64,000 bases of DNA from Chalara sp. BL73 (GCA_918026815.1 CAKJVC010000068.1:1860001-1924000), one strand, 5' to 3'; positions 22,129 through 35,249 are shown, numbered from the stretch's first letter. Translations and numbers: made by a program. The notes: generated by a model from the sequence alone, not told the origin.

Positions 22129-25072
22129 CTCTATGTGAGATTGGATGAGGGGGTTTAGTTTGCTTAAGGACTTGTCTATCGGAACAGGATATCAAACACG
22201 GTCGCAGGTTATGAGTGGCAGTCTGAACGCTTGGATAGGGTTGCAGGTTAGAAGAGGAGGCGTGCAATGCGCTATATCCTAAGAGTCGGGTTCTTGTCTT
22301 CTTCGTTGGAGCCTGCCTTTGAGGACATATAACCTCCTATATACTCTCAAGATTTGGTCTCGGGCACTGTATCACCTTCGCCCTATCCATCGAGTTGACC
22401 ATATATTCGTCAGATATGCCTTTGATACAGGTCGGGCAGTCGCCCAGACGATTTCAGTACACCTGAACTTTCAATAGCAGCAAGCCTTATTATGCCCAAA
22501 TGCCTCAATTGCAAGTTTCAAGCAATAGAGATGCGGTATTCAAGTGGCCCTGAGATAGAAGCTGCTCTCCTGAAGTTTGAATGGAGCTGGACTCACCGAC
22601 AATGCCACAAATGCCTAAGAGCGATTGGAAGAATTTTTTTTAGTACGGGCGAAGTTGACTTCCTTGGTGCGAAGAAGTGTCCATGCCTATCTTGCGCCGC
22701 CCCTATTCACCTTGCCTTACCTCTGCTCTTTGGATAGAGCATTCCCTTATGAAGGTTCCCCTAACTCAGGTATGGGGCCGGTATGGGCAAGTCCACGTCT
22801 TCTGACCATCCTTACTCCGCAATATATGAAGCTCGACAAGACCAGGGATACTTGGTGAGCGTCAGGAAACCAACGATATGTTCAAAATTTTCGTTGCTAG
22901 TGGCTGTGCAGACCGTGAAAGAAAGGGCTATGGACCTAAGCAAGGCAGGCGTATAAGAGCATACTATTGATCGTGAGTTAAGCTAGCTTGCTGAGGGTCC
23001 TGGATAGCGTTGTTGATATAGCTGGTTTATGGCTCAGCTGCTTGCTCTCTGTAGGAAGCCCAGCATGAAGGCTTGAACCCATAGCAATAAGCGCCAATTA
23101 TCGAAGCATGCTTGATAGTTTTACGCTGCAACGAGGTCATACCTCCATGAGTCGGCAGCTATCGCGTAATTCGCATTGTTTTCCAAGAAATTGGTGAACA
23201 TAGGTGTTCACAACCTGGGCGCGTTTTCCGATTTCGGTAGACCGGCAGCCCAGCATCCTATATACTCTTCAGCCACGGAGTTGATGTTGAGTTTATCACT
23301 GGAAGTACCATCTATCGCATGACCCTGAACATCATTACTGCAAGTTGTATGGACTGTGATAATCAATTCTGGAACTCCAGCCTAAGCTGCCAGCACTACA
23401 CCGGGAGACCAATTCATGCAGGCCATCTCCGTCCGACATTTGCATGAAATCAATCACGGGTCGCTTCAATTGTAATGATGAGAGAGTCATGGTCGAGCCA
23501 GCACGAGTCGAGTACAGCCTTGAAAATCTGGCACAGCCCGACTCTGTCTACAGGTTTATTCTTCGCCTCATCGACGGATAAAACGTTGTATGGCCAAGCA
23601 GAGTTTTATCAGTGAGGAGGTATAGCCACATTTCCAAACGGGTCCAAATATGTGAGTCGTCATCTGGTAAAGTATAGGTGGTAAGAATATATGAAAGCCT
23701 GGAACAGAGAATGGTCCTAGATGTAACCCGTGGGGTAGGGCAAACTCCTCGCGTTTGTATCCTGTTGTCGTTATAGCAAGATTAGTTGTCGGGCGGCTAT
23801 GTCATAAGATAGTCAGCAGATCAAATGAGGAAATAACTTGTTAGAACAGGTCGCTTTGCGTCAGAGGATCCTCTGTGTATAAGATTGCTCAACGGCAGCT
23901 CGCGTCTGAAATATGCATCTAGGGAAAATCCATTAAATGTTCGTCCCGATCCTACGCTACAGAGCCGCATCTCTGGGGTGTGTGGCACCGAAAAATACTT
24001 ATCCGGCTTACATGGCATGCTTGACGTCGCGGGTGGACAACGCAGTAGTCCGGAAAAGGCAATGCAGAATGACCGAACTGCCGCGGTGGTAAAGTAAAAG
24101 CCAGGTGGTAATTATACCCCGTATCCTTATATTCTACATAACATGATTTCGACAGTTGGCGTTAGAACGTCCGGCTGCTTATTTCCAAACCAACCAAGGT
24201 CAATACAGAGATCTATTGTTGAAATCCCACGCTCTCCACCCTCCGCATTCTGCAAGAAGATCTGATGCAGATCCTGCATGTTATGCAGTCTCTCCCATCC
24301 GCTGATTCTAGCGATGGTGGCTGCAGTGGTCCTATTGCATCCCCAAGAATGGGCTTATTCATGCATACATACTAAATTTTAATCAATTATCGACAATCGT
24401 GGGTTTACGGATGGCTCTCCCAGCTATTCTAAAAGCCTCTACACCATACCTACCATGCTTCTATTTAGCGATGAAACATACCAGGTGATATGGCTCAGAA
24501 ATCTAGTAGATGCATGCCTAGTGTTGGCAAGTCAATATACCCAATAGAGCTTGAGACGCTGGTTTGAGGTGAATCTCTATTTAGGTGGCGCACGTTGTAC
24601 AAAATATATTAAAGGCTTCAGATTCAGGCATGCTTCCGGTACATAGAATGGAAATGTTAAGAGAGAACCCTGCATTCAATCTAAGGTTTCCTCTCCTCTT
24701 AAATGGTCTGGTAAGCTGCAGGGAAGTCCCACACGAAACGAGCCATCCACCTCCAAAGTGATGGCAAAGCTTGTCTCCATTTTACAGATTAAGTCTAGAA
24801 GTTTGAAACAAAACTTCCATTTAACACTATCTACACATTGAGAGACTTCTTAGGAGTGAGTATTTCATACTAAAGATCTGCTTGATGGATCACTTACGTC
24901 ATCCAAGCCAAGAACGGGACCCCCTGACCGTCGCGTCCCCCCATCTAGCCAAAAGTCACGACTACCACATGCCGCCTTTCTTTGCCTATCCCATCAATGA
25001 ATGTCCCTGTGTACTATTCAAATATGACCGGATACTCCATATTGTACCTATTCTAGGTCTGCCGCAACCATA
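22129..25072. other. Long gene-poor spacer
   Basis: About 2.9 kb without a supported gene. An 81-codon plus-strand frame (22492-22737) has several Cys pairs (MPKCLNCKF, RQCHKCLR, KCPCLSC) but not the family spacing seen in members A-E, so I leave it uncalled. The right end is the promoter of the polymerase gene. Confidence 0.45.
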
Positions 25073-27223
25073 ATGTCTTCATCCCAACCTTTCCAGCCCT
25101 CCTCTCCCCTCTATGGTAGTGAAGCGCGCCGTCGCAGGAAGTCTCGGTTTACCTATAGGAATCTGGCACATCTGGCTACGTTCACTACGACATGCCCTCT
25201 AAGGGTCGTTGCGCATGTGGATCTTGACGCTTTCTATGCTCAGTGTGAGCAAGTGAGGCTGGGGGTTGCGGCGGATCAACCACTGGCTGTGCAACAGTGG
25301 TACGATCAACTACTCATTTCGTGTTCTATAGTAATTGTCGACTCAAATGCAGGCTGATTCCCCTGCTTGCGGGTGAGACGTGCGACCCTGCCATCTTCTT
25401 TGAGCGCTCAATTTTTGTACCTCCATGCAAAAACTAATTTTATGCCCAGGGAAGGATTGATCGCCATAAACTACCCATCACGTAAATTTGGCCTCACTCG
25501 AATGATTACTCCAACAGAAGCGAAGAAATTGTGCCCGCATATCATTCTACAACATGTTGCTACTTGGAAGGAGGGAGATGAGAAATGGCAGTACCACAAT
25601 GGTGCTGCAAAGAATATTGCAACGCATAAAGTCTCTCTGGATCCATATCGTATGGAGTCGAGGAAGATTCTGGCATGTATCAAGGAATCGTTACCTGCAA
25701 ATTTACAAAAAGTGGAGAAAGCTGGAACGGATGAATTCTATCTTGATTTATCCGCCCATGTGCATGCTATTCTACTTGAAAGGTATCCCGAACTGGCTGG
25801 CCCGGCACCGTATGATGACCCAACGGAATGCCTTCCATTACCGCCGTCGACAGTTTTAGACTGGCAAGCAGATGCGGTGGTAGACCTTGGCTCTGAAGAA
25901 GCAGAGGATATGGATCCGGATTGGGACGATTTTGCAATTCTTATCGGTTCCGAAATCGTTCGAAACATACGTGCAGTGATCTGGGAGAAGCTGAAATATA
26001 CAGTATCTGGTGGCATTGCGCAAAACAAAATCCTAGCCAAGTTGGGTTCTGCGCACCAGAAACCCAATCAACAGACTGTTATTCGGAATCGAGCAGTCCA
26101 GCAGTTCTTATTTGACTTCAAGTTTACAAAGATACGTGGGCTTGGAGGTAAACTTGGAGATCAAGTTGCATCAATTTACGGCTCGGAATTGGTTAAGGAT
26201 CTACTGCCAGTACCACTTGAGCAGCTGAAGCAGAAGCTCGGAGATGATACTGGTATGTGGGTGTATCAAGTAATAAGAGGCATGGAGGCCAGTGAAGTCA
26301 ATGCCCGCACCCATATCAAATCTATGCTCAGCGCAAAGTCCTTCAGGCCAAGTATCAATACAACAGAACAAGCTAATCGCTGGCTCCGGATTTTTGTTGC
26401 TGATATATTCTCAAGGTTAGTCGAGGAGGGCGTTCTTGAGAACAAGAGAAAGCCGAAAATCTTGAACCTCCAGCATAGGCATGGCGGTCAGGTCTCATCA
26501 AGAAGTACGCAAATACCTCAAGGCAGGAAGCTAGACGAAACAGTGCTATTCGATCTAGCGAAGGGCGTCATGCGACAAATTGTTGCCGAAGGGAACGTTT
26601 GGCCATGCTCAAACATCAGTATGAGTGTTTCGGGGTTTGAAGAGGGTGTTGTCGGAAATATGGGAATTTCCTCCTTTTTAGTTAAAGGCGATGAAGCTAA
26701 AGCGTTAAATACTTCCCGAGAGCCGAACGTAATACCTGCAACTGAGCGACCAGACAAAAGACGACGTATCGAGCTGCAAGCTCCCATTGGGATACATAAA
26801 TTCTTAGCCAAAACAGAAACCACAGAGGAGCATGATGATGAGTTCGGTGCTCAAATAACCGGAGTGGATCATTTAATGGCTGAAGACCAGGAGGCAGAGG
26901 TCAGAACACACACCGATGCCGTGGCAGACTCTTCACCTCACAATGTTGAGACAGTTGGAATGCATGGGAACAACGAGCGTCCATCATACCAAGCACGTAT
27001 CACCGACTATATATGCAAGCGATGCAATATTTCAGTGGATACTGCTGACGATCTTCGGAGCCACGAAGACTGGCATTTCGCCAAAGATCTCCAGGATGAA
27101 GATCGAGCACCCACCAAACCTCTGGCGATTGTTGGGGACAAAAAGCATACGTTGACCTCAACTAAGAAGAAGCCAGCACGAGGAAAGGTGGAAAAGGGTC
27201 AAACAAAGCTGGCGTTTGGATGA
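25073..27223 (+). CDS. RAD30: DNA polymerase eta (Rad30-like), 666 aa
   Basis: Y-family translesion polymerase that copies past UV dimers in the nucleus. Two exons, 25073-25299 and 25450-27223; the 150-nt intron restores VQQWEGLIAINYPSRKFG across the junction. Catalytic motif I is HVDLDAFYAQCEQ (residues 48-60) and the second acidic pair is in KAGTDEFYLDLS. SGGIAQNKILAKLGSAHQKP is the characteristic palm/thumb motif, followed by the helix-hairpin-helix IRGLGGKLGDQVASIYG. The C-terminus has a C2H2 ubiquitin-binding (UBZ) finger: C598, C601, H614, H618. The protein ends QTKLAFG, a PCNA-interaction-like tail. Length fits fungal orthologues. Neighbours are unrelated. Confidence 0.95.
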
Positions 27224-29237
27224 AATGCATACACAAAGCCATCGTCAATTTCCCCCTATGACATGATGCCACAACTTGCATGTCGCATGTTGCAGCTAGA
27301 AGCAACCCAAGATCAGCACTTTCAAGACTCCAAGGGCATCTAGCTTGTTATATGGCCCTGTTATCCGTGACACTATCCACTCTGTGACCTTTCTGGAATA
27401 CCTTGCACGAGGCTGGCTTCTAGCAATGCTAATCATCCTGGGGCATATAACAACAAGAACTCGTGAACGGGGCGTCCCGTCCACTGATGAGGAACAATTC
27501 CAGAACATGCATTTAGGCATGCAACAGGAACGATTCTTTTCAAACTTCGGTAGAGTAAGGGCATTCGCATTCAGTTGAAAATTTCCACATCGGGGCTGAG
27601 ATACTTGTGGTATCTTCAATTTGTTCAAGGTGTCGTCGCACCGAGTCATCAGAATTCAGACATTTCCATTGTCAATAATTATGCTACCTGATTTCCACCG
27701 CGAATCTGGGCAGTTTCTCCTATATACCTAAAACCCATTATTTTATATTTTTATTTTCGTTTTATTCTTTTTCACCGTCGGAAAGTTTCATATCAGACCA
27801 TTGGATATCGTTTTTCGAAGTAAAAATGACAGCGCAATGACGCACTAAAACGCTGGATACCTGAAAAGCACTTTCAAGCCGTACAAGACATTATTTGTGA
27901 CGAGTGACTGGCGAATCAAAAGTCGGTGATGCATTAGGCAGATATTAGGTGTGGGTGCATCGATGCCCAACCACCCGAGGATGGCCACAAACACACCTCC
28001 CTGCCTTGTCATACGCTGCACCTCAACGAAGTACAGTAAGTACAGATATCAATAACATGCAATACCTGAGGTACCTCAGAGGCAACTATATGTTTTGTCG
28101 CGGTGTGCGGTCGAAAGGGTACAGGTCAGTACACAATGTGTTGGCGCATCAGCGTATCGGCGTCGATCGCTCACCGATCCGCGGCCACCAAAGGTCGATC
28201 GATTCGTGTATTTTCTAGAATATGTCGCTGCAGTCGGTGGGTTGGTCCCCAGCTTTGGACCCCACCGACATTCTGGAACCAACAGGTATCATGAAGCCCT
28301 GGTGTTCCTGTGTTGAAGAGGGCCAATCGACACAGTGGGGATGAGGTCTCTGGTTAAAACGGTAGCTTAGCTTAGCTTAGGTTAGCTTAGGTAGCAAGGC
28401 CACCAGACAGTATTAGTTTCTGAATAAGTACCCGAAGGCTGCCTGCGACACACCTGGCTAGTTCTTGATCGACTTTTCATTTTTTTGGGATTTTGCCAAA
28501 CAGAGCCGCAACTGGAGACAATCAACAACAGCCTTCTCTCCGTATCACCTTTTTGAAAAGTATATCAGACGCTGCCATCTCTTTCCTGAAACTACCTTTC
28601 CCCACATTATCACGACTAGACAGGGCAGCATCATCATCATCATCACAGCCCTATAACCGCCCCCTCCCAAAAGGTGTCTGTGCTGCACGTGTTCAGAGAG
28701 TTTGTGGCCAACGTACAATACGTTACCGCATTTGCCCTGTTTAAAGCGGCGTGTAAAAGCGGAGTCGGGTAGGCGTGAAAAAGGCCAACCAAGCAGCGTT
28801 CGCGGCTTCTGTCCTGTTGCCATTTTCAAATTACCCATCACACGTTCGTCGGCCACCAACCACCACTACCATCCACTTCCCCCCCTTTCCCACCGAGCAT
28901 CAAGGGCCAGCTCAGCTCGACTTTTCTCCCCTTGCACTTTTGCCTCCTGGCTTCCTCACCGACGCCGCATATCCACCATTCATTGGACAGTACGCTCTCT
29001 AGCGACTCGCACCTTACCTGAAAGAATTTGGTTGTTCAGGCTCCCCCCACCCCACCCTCTTCCCATACTTCGCTGTGAGAGTCTCTTCAGACTTCTCTCA
29101 CCATTAATATAATCCATCCAACTTGTACTACCACAATTATCAACTAGGGCTGAAGAGTGAGCCTTGCTGGTCTTCTGCCATTCTCGTTCTGGATCTGCTG
29201 CTTCTTATCCATCCGTTCCATTTGACGCATCTTTACA
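27224..29237. other. Intergenic, promoter and leader of the RfeG-like gene
   Basis: 3' flank of the polymerase gene on the left. From about 28.6 kb the sequence becomes pyrimidine-rich, as expected for a long fungal 5' leader. Contains the CTTAG repeat listed separately and an imperfect inverted repeat around 28235-28272 (gtcggtggg / cccaccgac). ORFs here are short and overlap on both strands. Confidence 0.5.
28364..28390. repeat. Short CTTAG tandem repeat
   Basis: Three CTTAG units, one GTTAG, then another CTTAG, flanked by ggtag/gtagc. Too short to be telomeric; probably a promoter-region microsatellite. Confidence 0.6.
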
Positions 29238-30483
29238 ATGTCGAATAGAGAAAGAGGAGATAGGGACCGTGCAGGAGAGCGTAGCGGACGTAGCGGACAA
29301 CAAGAGCGACAATTTACAAGAGAATTCTTCATCCCTGGAGAAGGTATCGATAGGCAAGTCATCACAGCCGACATCTGTCGATACCTGGGCAATGATGCCC
29401 GTGTCAAACCGTACACATACACCGTGTGTTGTTCAAATCCCTTCTCACGATGCACGCCCGCTGATGACTGACGCAGGATCCCCGGACCGGAGTCCGGACA
29501 GATGGCTACACAGTGACGGCGTATCGAAATCTAACAACTGTAATATCGCTTCCTAAGATAATTGAGCGAGAATTTTGGCTAATGGTCGTATCATAACAGG
29601 CAATGATAACAGATTTGAAGGCCGATTCTGCGAGATGGGCGGCAGAGCGATCGCAAAACAGAGCACAACCACAAAATGGTATCTCTTCGCGAGACTTGAA
29701 CGGTACAGTTCGGACATCTAACACACCTTTAGTGGGTTATACTCAATCCTCAACACATGCATGGAGGCAGACTTCCGGTCCATCGGACGATGAGCCAATG
29801 TCTGGTATAAATTACCAGCAATCCGATCCAGTTTACCAAACTGGGCCAATCTATGCATCATCATCATCTGTTGTTTCTAACCAAACTCCGCGAGATGTAT
29901 ATGAGCCAGAGTCGCAGTATCAGAGTAATCTTTATGGTGGCCAGACAACATCAGGATTTAGCTCATCCCAAGCACCCGTATACCAGCCCCAGGTTACCCC
30001 GTATTACCATGGTGCGCAGATGGTCACTACCGTGGATTCGCGTTCCGCCCAACCAAGGACATTGCCAGCCCCTACTGTGTCTAGTGTGCCATATGCCCAA
30101 AGCTCCACTCCGATATACGGGCAACAACAGCAGGAATCAACGTATTACTCTCCACAGGGGCCTTCAACGTCAACTTCGAACCAGTATGGACAGCAACAAT
30201 CGGATGCCTATTATCCTCGTGGTGCGTACAATACTAGCTATGTTCATGCTAATCCCCTTTCGGTGGAAATTTCTCTAACATTTTAGCCGCTCCTACTTCA
30301 GATCCTTATGAGAGCCCCCAGCCAGAATACAATAGTAGGCAATACCAGGAAGTGGTTTACACCCAAGCCCCGGTGACTCAAACCACAGCTACAGCCGGAC
30401 CTTCCAGACGTGAGCGGGAACGGGATGAGGGCCACCGTGACCGTGACCGTGACCGTGACAGTAAGCATCATCGCCGTCGCTAG
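29238..30483 (+). CDS. RfeG-like protein, 355 aa
   Basis: Four exons: 29238-29423, 29477-29539, 29600-30221 and 30287-30483 (introns 53, 60 and 65 nt), with an exact open frame. The N-terminus is RD/RE-rich. The conserved core follows: FFIPGEGIDRQVITADICRY and LGNDARVKPYTYT, spliced to DPRTGVRTDGYTVTAYRNLT and MITDLKADSARW. This matches fungal proteins annotated as transcription factor RfeG. The rest is a Gln/Ser/Tyr/Pro-rich low-complexity tail ending in RDRDRDRDSKHHRRR. The name comes from family annotation and a DNA-binding role is not evident from the sequence. Low-complexity and RD repeats would also suit an RNA-associated or condensate-forming nuclear protein. Confidence 0.82.
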
Positions 30484-31707
30484 GATTACGGTCAATGCCA
30501 CAGAGTAATACCCGCCCCTGGGCATGACCGCCATTGGACATTGCATTTTTGGCGTTTTGTTTCTTTTATTATTCCCTGGGTTGTCATCTCTGGATCAAAA
30601 GTGCCATGGACCACTCTAATAATGGAACCAGTCCATAATATTCAACATTGGAAAGCCGTCCCCGGACTTTCCTAAGTTTTCTCCAAGGCTGCACTTCCTG
30701 GGATCTCTAGCCATGGATTTAGACGCCAAGATGGATTCACATGTTGTTCTACAACATTAGACCTTTTTGAAGACCGAATGAGGATACGACTTCATCTCTA
30801 TACCAAAATATTATGGCCATTGTCTTGCAGTATATCTGCGTTATGCCCCTTACGAACATGGACTCGCATGGAAGGAATTGGTACTATTTTGAGCGGTTCA
30901 AGGTGTCGCTTGCATTTGTAATTGCATACGCACAGGCCGTTTGGCGCCAGGAAGGGACACCTCTACTTTTGTTGTTTGCAATTCTTGGATAAAACCTCCG
31001 GAGCATGCTGCCTGGATCTTTCTGCCACGGATACGAGTTTTCATTTTACTTTGCTTTTTGGTTTGGGTGGGTATTCTGGATTTTAAAGACTGTTTAGGCC
31101 GGACCAGGCAGCATGCAGAGGAGTTTCTGTATATATTTGTGGCATGGCCAGCATAGCGGAACATTGTTTTACATACCATAATCATGTTTCCAATGGCCAT
31201 CTGGACTTCCTTGGAACTTCATACTGACATCTAGGAAGGATTTTGTACCATTGGTTTCCCAAGCTCCCTGGACTACCTGGATAACATAAATGGACTAACT
31301 CAGGCTACCCATAAGGATCTTGCTACCACGGATATTCCATAAAGGACTCTTGGCTACTTGCCTTCGGAATAGACGCCTACCCATCATTGTTATTATCAGA
31401 TACATGATACCTCAATATACTCCAATGCCTAGATTCCATATCTAGGCTTGTCCGTTCAAAATCAAAGGACAATAATGTACGCAAGTATGACCCTCCATTT
31501 GTTCTGAAATTCAACATTACAGATACTCTTCATAAATATCGATCAGAGCAACCGCTCATGAATAGTACATCGGATGGCTTTACTCGAGGCCGGAACACAG
31601 AACAGCCTTGTCCCAAGCCCATGAATAACTCCCAAGGTTACAGAAAATGTTAAGCGGGCCGCAGTACGACCCAGCTGCATCGTCAAAACGGGCTTGCAGC
31701 AGTAAAT
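30484..31707. other. Intergenic, nothing recognised
   Basis: 3' flanks of two convergent genes. The frames present (up to 100 codons) lack family character and starts. Confidence 0.5.
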
Positions 31708-32211
31708 TCACTGATCAGATACGCATGTGGCCACCCAGGATTCCTTCTTTTCCAGGAGCCAAAGGAACAACTTGTCTACTTTCTGGCGGATATCCTTTGC
31801 GTATGGATCCTGAAGCAATAACTTGTCTCCAACACGGGAATAGGTCCTCTGGACGGAATCAGACGCCAATACCTGAGGCCAGCAAACCTTGATACCCTGG
31901 CCATATCCCATGAATGAGTGATACTTTGTTTTGATCTGTGATTCGAGTACACCTTTCCTTCTCCTTATTTCATATTTTGTATTACACATGAAATGGACGA
32001 GTTCCTGGGCCCCTATGGGTAACCTGATTGAAGCCCACGAGATGTGTGATTGTGGTGAGAGTTGAGAAATTTTGAGAGCTACAGGCGGGGCAAGGGTGGC
32101 ATCTAGTACAAGGTGGGGTGGACTCAATGGATTGATGATTCTCTCGCATAGGCAGGTTAGGAGGGCGACAATGGAAAGAGAGACATGAGTATGAATGAAA
32201 ATCTTAACCAT
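31708..32211 (-). CDS. Possible small secreted protein, 167 aa
   Basis: The frame extends upstream to another ATG at 32313, but the internal ATG at 32211 gives a start resembling a secretory signal: MVKIFIHTH then the hydrophobic run VSLSIVALLTCLC. Taking that start, the product is 167 residues, basic, with few cysteines and no recognised domain (ends KKESWVATCVSDQ). Secretion is inferred only from the N-terminus. There is no intron. The alternative is a chance ORF, since upstream and downstream evidence is thin. Confidence 0.35.
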   Translation of the reverse strand: MVKIFIHTHVSLSIVALLTCLCERIINPLSPPHLVLDATLAPPVALKISQLSPQSHISWASIRLPIGAQELVHFMCNTKYEIRRRKGVLESQIKTKYHSFMGYGQGIKVCWPQVLASDSVQRTYSRVGDKLLLQDPYAKDIRQKVDKLFLWLLEKKESWVATCVSDQ

Positions 32212-34047
32212 TTGTCTTAAAAAACGTTTCCGTGTTGTCTCTGTTAACCATTTCTGATGCCCCTTCTTGACGCCGACCACTATGAGAGTACAAGACCCCT
32301 TATTTAAAAGCATCTTTTAAATCCAGCCGCTAAAGGGCCATCGATGAAAATCTAGGGACCCTTTTAAGTTCGACGCTGAGACTGACCACTCGGTACCATG
32401 CAGTGTTGTTTGATCATCGCTAATATTCCGAGTCGAGAGGGATCGACCTTTTTTGCGTGTTACGGTAAGGTCGCTTCCGCGGGAGCACGAGACAAGCCAA
32501 CTTTCTTACATTTTGATAGGCACAAAGGTCACGGATCGTTGGAGAAGGGCAGGGCAGGGTAGGGCAGGGTAGGGCAAGGGAGGGGGAAGGTGGCTTGCAA
32601 GGCAGAAGACGTAGCAGGAAGCATGTGTCGGTCGAGGAAGAGCTGGAGAGGAGGTGGGCTGATGTGAGGCGCGAGTACAGAGACACAGAGGCGGGGGGGA
32701 AGCGTTATATTTGGAATTTGGAAAGGCCAACGTGGAGAGAGTGGTGAGATGTGGGATGGCTTTTGTGTGAGGCGTGGGCATATACGCGTGGGCGACAAAA
32801 CGACGCAGGAGGTCGGCAAACCTGGGGGGGGGCTTGGGGAAGGGAAAGAAGAAGAAAAGAGGGAAAAAAGAGGATTTGCTGTACAAAGTAGGTGGGCTAC
32901 ATTACTTTTACTTATTGAGCAAACCACAGCCCTTCTTTTTTTCTTTTTTTTTTGTTTTCTTGCGTGCAGCGAGGGTTCACAACGTGGACAGGAAGGATAG
33001 GTGAGTGGGTTTTAGAGGGCTTGCACTTTGGTTGGGTTCGTTCAAGTATAGCCTCCGTTCATATTAAGATCGCTGCTGATGATAGCTCGGGGTCTGCCTT
33101 CGTGCTTTTGTGCCTCGCGTATGGCCTACACTCCACACTTGTAGGGAATAGATTGGGAGTGTTTTGGGTTTTTTCGTCCGATGGAGGTGGTGGTGTTGCC
33201 ATTGTGCCTTGCTCGTAGCGTGCTGTGACTCTTTGGGGTTTGAATGCGATGCATCTTGCGAGTGGTGAGTGATATCTCTCAGGTGGCACATGGAGGGCTT
33301 CCTCAGCTCCTTCGAATTCCACCTCATCCTTTTTTTAGTCGGCGTATGCTGATGGACGGATTGAAATGGTGGAGGCTAATGGGTCTTTGCCAGCGGCAGC
33401 TGGGGGGGACTGTAGGCCTGTAAGTAGGCTGGCAGAGACCCCAGTAGTGTGCCCTGTAGGCTGTCGATCGGCTCCCGAATCCAGCTTGGCACTGACGTTA
33501 CCCGCCGTTTCAGGTTGAGCCGGGGTGGACACGGTCGATCCCAAGGGAAATCAGAAGTTTAAAAAGAAATTAATAGCAGCTATTTATTAATGAACAGGGA
33601 GGAATACGATGATCAAAGAGAAAAAAAAATAAAAATAATAAAGGGTGACTTGGTGACATCCCCTCCCTATCGTACTCAACCCCGACGAGAAATATTGCTA
33701 TCCTCTACTTCTTTCTTATCTTCTTTTTGATTTTGTGCATTGGTTTAGAGGAAGAGGAGGAGGATTCGGCACAGCTTTTTAATCTTCAGACACAGCCGGG
33801 CGGACCGTTGCAGCAAAACCAGGCTACCGGTTACAGATCAACTACCACTGTCATCACACTGGGCCATCCTGAACTTGGCTTTTTTGGACCACTTTCCCTC
33901 TCTTCCCCAACAAACCCTCCACCACAGCCATTCGACATTCTGGCCTCTCCTTTTTCCCCATTTCATTATTCAACCCTTTCTCGATTAACTGGAGGCTTCA
34001 CTCCCTGTGCTCTCTGACCACGGAGGGAACTCCTCTTGATCGCCACC
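32212..34047. other. Long leader/promoter region upstream of the OCH1-like gene
   Basis: Strand-biased composition: G-rich around 32.5-32.9 kb, a T-rich tract at about 32933-32960, and C/T-rich from about 33.6 kb to the start codon. ORFs in this block are low-complexity shadows of that bias. No gene called. Confidence 0.5.
32547..32590 (+). repeat. G-run array, potential G-quadruplex
   Basis: Eight runs of three or more G separated by one to three bases (GGGCA and GGGTA units). The pattern meets the usual G-quadruplex motif definition. The complementary strand is CCCTA/CCCTG repeats. Confidence 0.6.
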
Positions 34048-35249
34048 ATGATCACTTTCAAAAGAGCCCTCCTTGCGGCAGCAGTCTTCCTCACAACGGT
34101 CTATCTCGTCACACGAACACACACCTCCTCACACGCCTTCCAAAGCGACATCCTATCATCGAAAGAAAAGACCACAGGGAACAGCCAGAACCCGACAATA
34201 CCCACCTCCACCTCGACCTCTCCAAAGATCCCTCCATATGGCAAGCGGCCAAAGATTGGACAATCGGTACTGGCGGTAGATATGTCACGCGCCCCGCTGC
34301 GTGAGAAGCTGCTGTACCAGTTCCCGTACGACTCTGAGCAAAAGTTTCCCGCGTATATTTGGCAGACTTGGAAATACACGCCTGCGTCAGGACACTTTGG
34401 GGAGTCGTTCCGGCCAGCAGAGGCGAGCTGGTCAGAGAAGCATCCTGGATTCATACATGAGGTGATTACCGACCAGGTTGCGGTCCATCTGTTGAGACAT
34501 TTGTACGCATCCGTGCCGGAGGTATTGCAGGCGTACCATGCCCTGCCGCTGCCGGTGCTGAAGGCGGATTTCTTCCGCTACCTCATCCTGCTGGCCAGAG
34601 GAGGAATCTACTCGGACATCGACACACATGCCCTCAGGAGCGCGGCGGAGTGGCTGCCAGAAGAGGTGCCAAAGGATAAAATTGGGTTGGTGATTGGCAT
34701 CGAGGCGGATCCAGATCGTGAGGATTGGGCGGAGTGGTACTCGCGCAGAATCCAGTTCTGCCAGTGGACGATCCAGAGCAAGCCCGGACATCCCGTTCTG
34801 CGGGAGATTGTGGCGAATATCACCCTCGAGACGCTCGCGAAGGAGAAGAGCGGCGCGTTGAAGACATTCAAGGATAAAACAGGCGGAGTGATCGAGTTTA
34901 CGGGTCCGGCGGTGTGGACAGATGTCATCTTTGACTATATGAACGATGACAGGTACTTTGATATGAGTACGGGGACGGGCAATATTACGTGGAGAGACTT
35001 CACGGGGATGAAGGTGCCCAAGAAGGTCGGTGATGTGGTTATCTTGCCCATCACAAGCTTTAGCCCAGGAGTTGGCCAGATGGGCGCGGAAGACTATGAT
35101 CATCCTATGGCGTTTGTCAAGCACGAGTTTGAAGGTATTTCCACCGTTTCCCAGCCATCTTGCCACCTACTAATCTACAATCAGGAACGTGGAAACCAGA
35201 GAGTGAGAGACACATTGAGCCTAAGCAAGATGAGGACCAGGGCCAGTGA
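34048..35249 (+). CDS. OCH1: Initiation-specific alpha-1,6-mannosyltransferase, OCH1-like (GT32), 383 aa
   Basis: Adds the first alpha-1,6-mannose of the outer chain to N-glycans in the Golgi. The start lies in a perfect context (gccaccATG). Exons 34048-35134 and 35185-35249; the 50-nt intron near the 3' end restores FEGTWKPESERH, the normal ending of this family. It is a type II membrane protein: a short basic cytosolic end, then the anchor ALLAAAVFLTTVYLVT (residues 8-23), a Ser/Thr-rich stem, and the GT32 domain with PAYIWQTWK, VLKADFFRYLILLARGG and the metal-binding D-x-D in IYSDIDTHA. Without splicing the frame runs on to 35292 with an unrelated tail. Hoc1-type paralogues share this fold, so the exact subfamily is less certain. 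Confidence 0.88.

Noticed and set aside
22492..22737. Plus-strand ORF with several CxxC pairs as a possible sixth zinc protein
   Set aside because: Cys spacing does not match the W-x-C-x2-C / C-x-H-x-x-C-x2-C pattern and it lies on the opposite strand.
32420..33327. Several 80-130 codon ORFs rich in Pro/Ser/Leu or Gly
   Set aside because: Overlapping frames on both strands in a strand-biased low-complexity tract; no starts or motifs worth calling.
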